26,500 nt of DNA from a virus, in the IMG/VR virus record IMGVR_UViG_3300036715_002103, positions 1-26,500 of that record, one strand, 5' to 3'. Both the position numbers and the translations under genes were made by a program. Shown piece after piece: positions 25,583-26,500 of the stretch. The notes beneath the pieces were generated by a model that was not told the DNA's origin, made no database searches, and saw only the letters and a program-made list of their open reading frames with translations. Position 1 is the first letter of the stretch, and each line of letters begins with the position of its first letter.

Positions 25583-26500
25583 CAAATGAATTTATCACCC
25601 CTTGGTCCACAGTTGGTTATCTTACTTACAAACGCACCTACAGCAGAAAACTAAATGACACAACAAATCAAACCGAGGAATTTGGGGACACTGTACAGCG
25701 AGTTATCCGATCGTGTGATACGCAGCTTGGAGTTGGTTTCACAGCTGACGAAGAAGAGCGACTTCGCAAGTACCTCACAGAGCTTAAGGGATCCGTCGCA
25801 GGGAGATTCTGGTGGCAAATGGGCACCGCAACGGTCGATCGACTTGGGTTGGCCTCTCTCCAGAATTGCGCCTTTGTAGTTGTAGATGGTCCTGTAAGAC
25901 CATTCACATGGGCAATGGATATGCTTGCACTGGGTTCTGGTGTGGGCTTCAACATTCAAAAGAAAAATGTCAACAAACTTCCGCCAGTTAACGAAGGGTT
26001 TAAGGGACCTGAAAGAGTCAATGATTCTGGTGCAGATTTCATTGTTCCAGACTCCAGGGAAGGTTGGGTCTCATTGCTGGGAAAATGTCTTAAATCCGCC
26101 TTCCTGGCAGACTCTGAGTCCAAACAGCACTTCACTTATTCCACTCAAGTTGTTAGAGGAAAGGGAACCCCTATTAAGGGATTTGGAGGCGTTGCTTCAG
26201 GCCCAGAAGACCTTGTATGGGGTATTGGAAAGATTTCAGATATCCTTGAGAAAAGAAGAGGGGAGCGAGTAAGGCCCATTGATTGTCTTGACATCATGAA
26301 CATTATCGGAGCAATCATTGTTGCCGGGAATGTCAGACGATCAGCCCAAATCGCAATTGGAGATCATGATGACCTTGAGTATCTTCTTGCTAAGAGATGG
26401 GATCTTGGAAATATCCCAAGCTGGCGAGCCATGTCCAACAACAGTGTCGTTTGTTCAGACACACGAAAGTTACATGACTTCTTTTGGGATGGGTACGAGG
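25579..26500 (+). CDS. nrdJ: Adenosylcobalamin-dependent (class II) ribonucleotide reductase, cut by the right edge
   Basis: The open frame runs from TTG 25579 to the edge with no stop (307 codons). It begins MTNEFITPWSTVGYLTYKRT, then YSRKLND and a helical region. AGRFWWQMGTATVDRLGLAS is followed by LQNCAFVVVDGP, where Cys97 matches the N-terminal redox Cys of the Lactobacillus monomeric enzyme. Later parts are LALGSGVGFNIQ, IVAGNVRRSAQIAIG and SNNSVVCSDTRKL. This order fits NrdJ, which turns ribonucleotides into deoxyribonucleotides with vitamin B12 coenzyme and without oxygen. The radical-site Cys lie beyond the window. A stop at 25573 leaves TTG 25579 as the first start; it overlaps the deaminase stop by three bases. 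No cobalamin riboswitch is visible. Confidence 0.9.
   Translation, partial: MTNEFITPWSTVGYLTYKRTYSRKLNDTTNQTEEFGDTVQRVIRSCDTQLGVGFTADEEERLRKYLTELKGSVAGRFWWQMGTATVDRLGLASLQNCAFVVVDGPVRPFTWAMDMLALGSGVGFNIQKKNVNKLPPVNEGFKGPERVNDSGADFIVPDSREGWVSLLGKCLKSAFLADSESKQHFTYSTQVVRGKGTPIKGFGGVASGPEDLVWGIGKISDILEKRRGERVRPIDCLDIMNIIGAIIVAGNVRRSAQIAIGDHDDLEYLLAKRWDLGNIPSWRAMSNNSVVCSDTRKLHDFFWDGYE

Noticed and set aside
25561-25600. Cobalamin riboswitch before the class II reductase
   Set aside because: The reductase start overlaps the deaminase stop, leaving no room for a leader, and no B12-box-like sequence is visible.
1-26500. CRISPR array, insertion sequence or integrase
   Set aside because: No regularly spaced repeats, no transposase or recombinase motifs, and no terminal inverted repeats of the right form were seen.

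Overview
The window is a piece of a lytic, T7-type podovirus genome, most likely a phage of a Gram-negative bacterium. The evidence is a single-subunit T7/SP6-type RNA polymerase, a T7-type family A DNA polymerase, a bifunctional primase-helicase, a gp2.5-like single-stranded DNA-binding protein with an acidic tail ending in Phe, a 5'-3' exonuclease, and a two-component spanin (Rz with a nested Rz1). The spanin implies a host with an outer membrane. Every supported gene lies on the + strand. Genes are packed tightly, and many pairs overlap by 1-4 bases (ATGA, GTGA, TAATG, TGATG), as expected for translational coupling. I see no integrase, repressor, tRNA, CRISPR array or insertion sequence. 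The exact host and species cannot be read from the sequence.

Layout. (1) 1-3190 is the end of the virion module: the C-terminus of one structural protein, two tandem paralogous tail or fibre proteins sharing a nearly identical N-terminal block, and two small paralogous beta-sandwich proteins. (2) 3230-4010 is a lysis cassette (holin-like membrane protein, Rz, nested Rz1) closed by a terminator. (3) 4029-8835 is a run of small accessory genes behind a repeated promoter-plus-leader element. It holds zinc-ribbon proteins, a small deaminase-fold protein, a SleB-type cell-wall hydrolase with an N-terminal export signal and a TTG start, and a cluster of tiny membrane or secreted proteins. (4) 8836-12391 has a strong UACG-tetraloop hairpin, the compact RNA polymerase and short downstream genes. 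(5) 12392-12635 is a non-coding stretch rich in inverted repeats. (6) 12636-25582 is DNA metabolism: SSB, a nucleotidyltransferase-like protein, a deoxyribosyltransferase-like protein, DNA polymerase, an SPFH/prohibitin-like membrane protein, exonuclease, a GIY-YIG nuclease, primase-helicase, a run of small proteins and a dCMP deaminase. (7) From 25579 an adenosylcobalamin-dependent (class II) ribonucleotide reductase runs off the right edge.

How it fits together. The phage RNA polymerase probably transcribes from the repeated element seen at 4029 and 7266, whose core resembles the SP6 promoter and its GAAG start. Polymerase, SSB, primase-helicase and exonuclease form the replisome. The class II reductase, dCMP deaminase and deoxyribosyltransferase-like enzyme probably supply or edit deoxynucleotides. 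A GIY-YIG nuclease may stand where T7 has endonuclease I. Compared with T7 the module order is rotated and the replication genes are shuffled. The points most worth following are the repeated promoter-leader cassette, the shortened RNA polymerase, the SPFH protein between polymerase and exonuclease, the patchwork identity of the twin tail genes, and the inverted-repeat region before the SSB gene.
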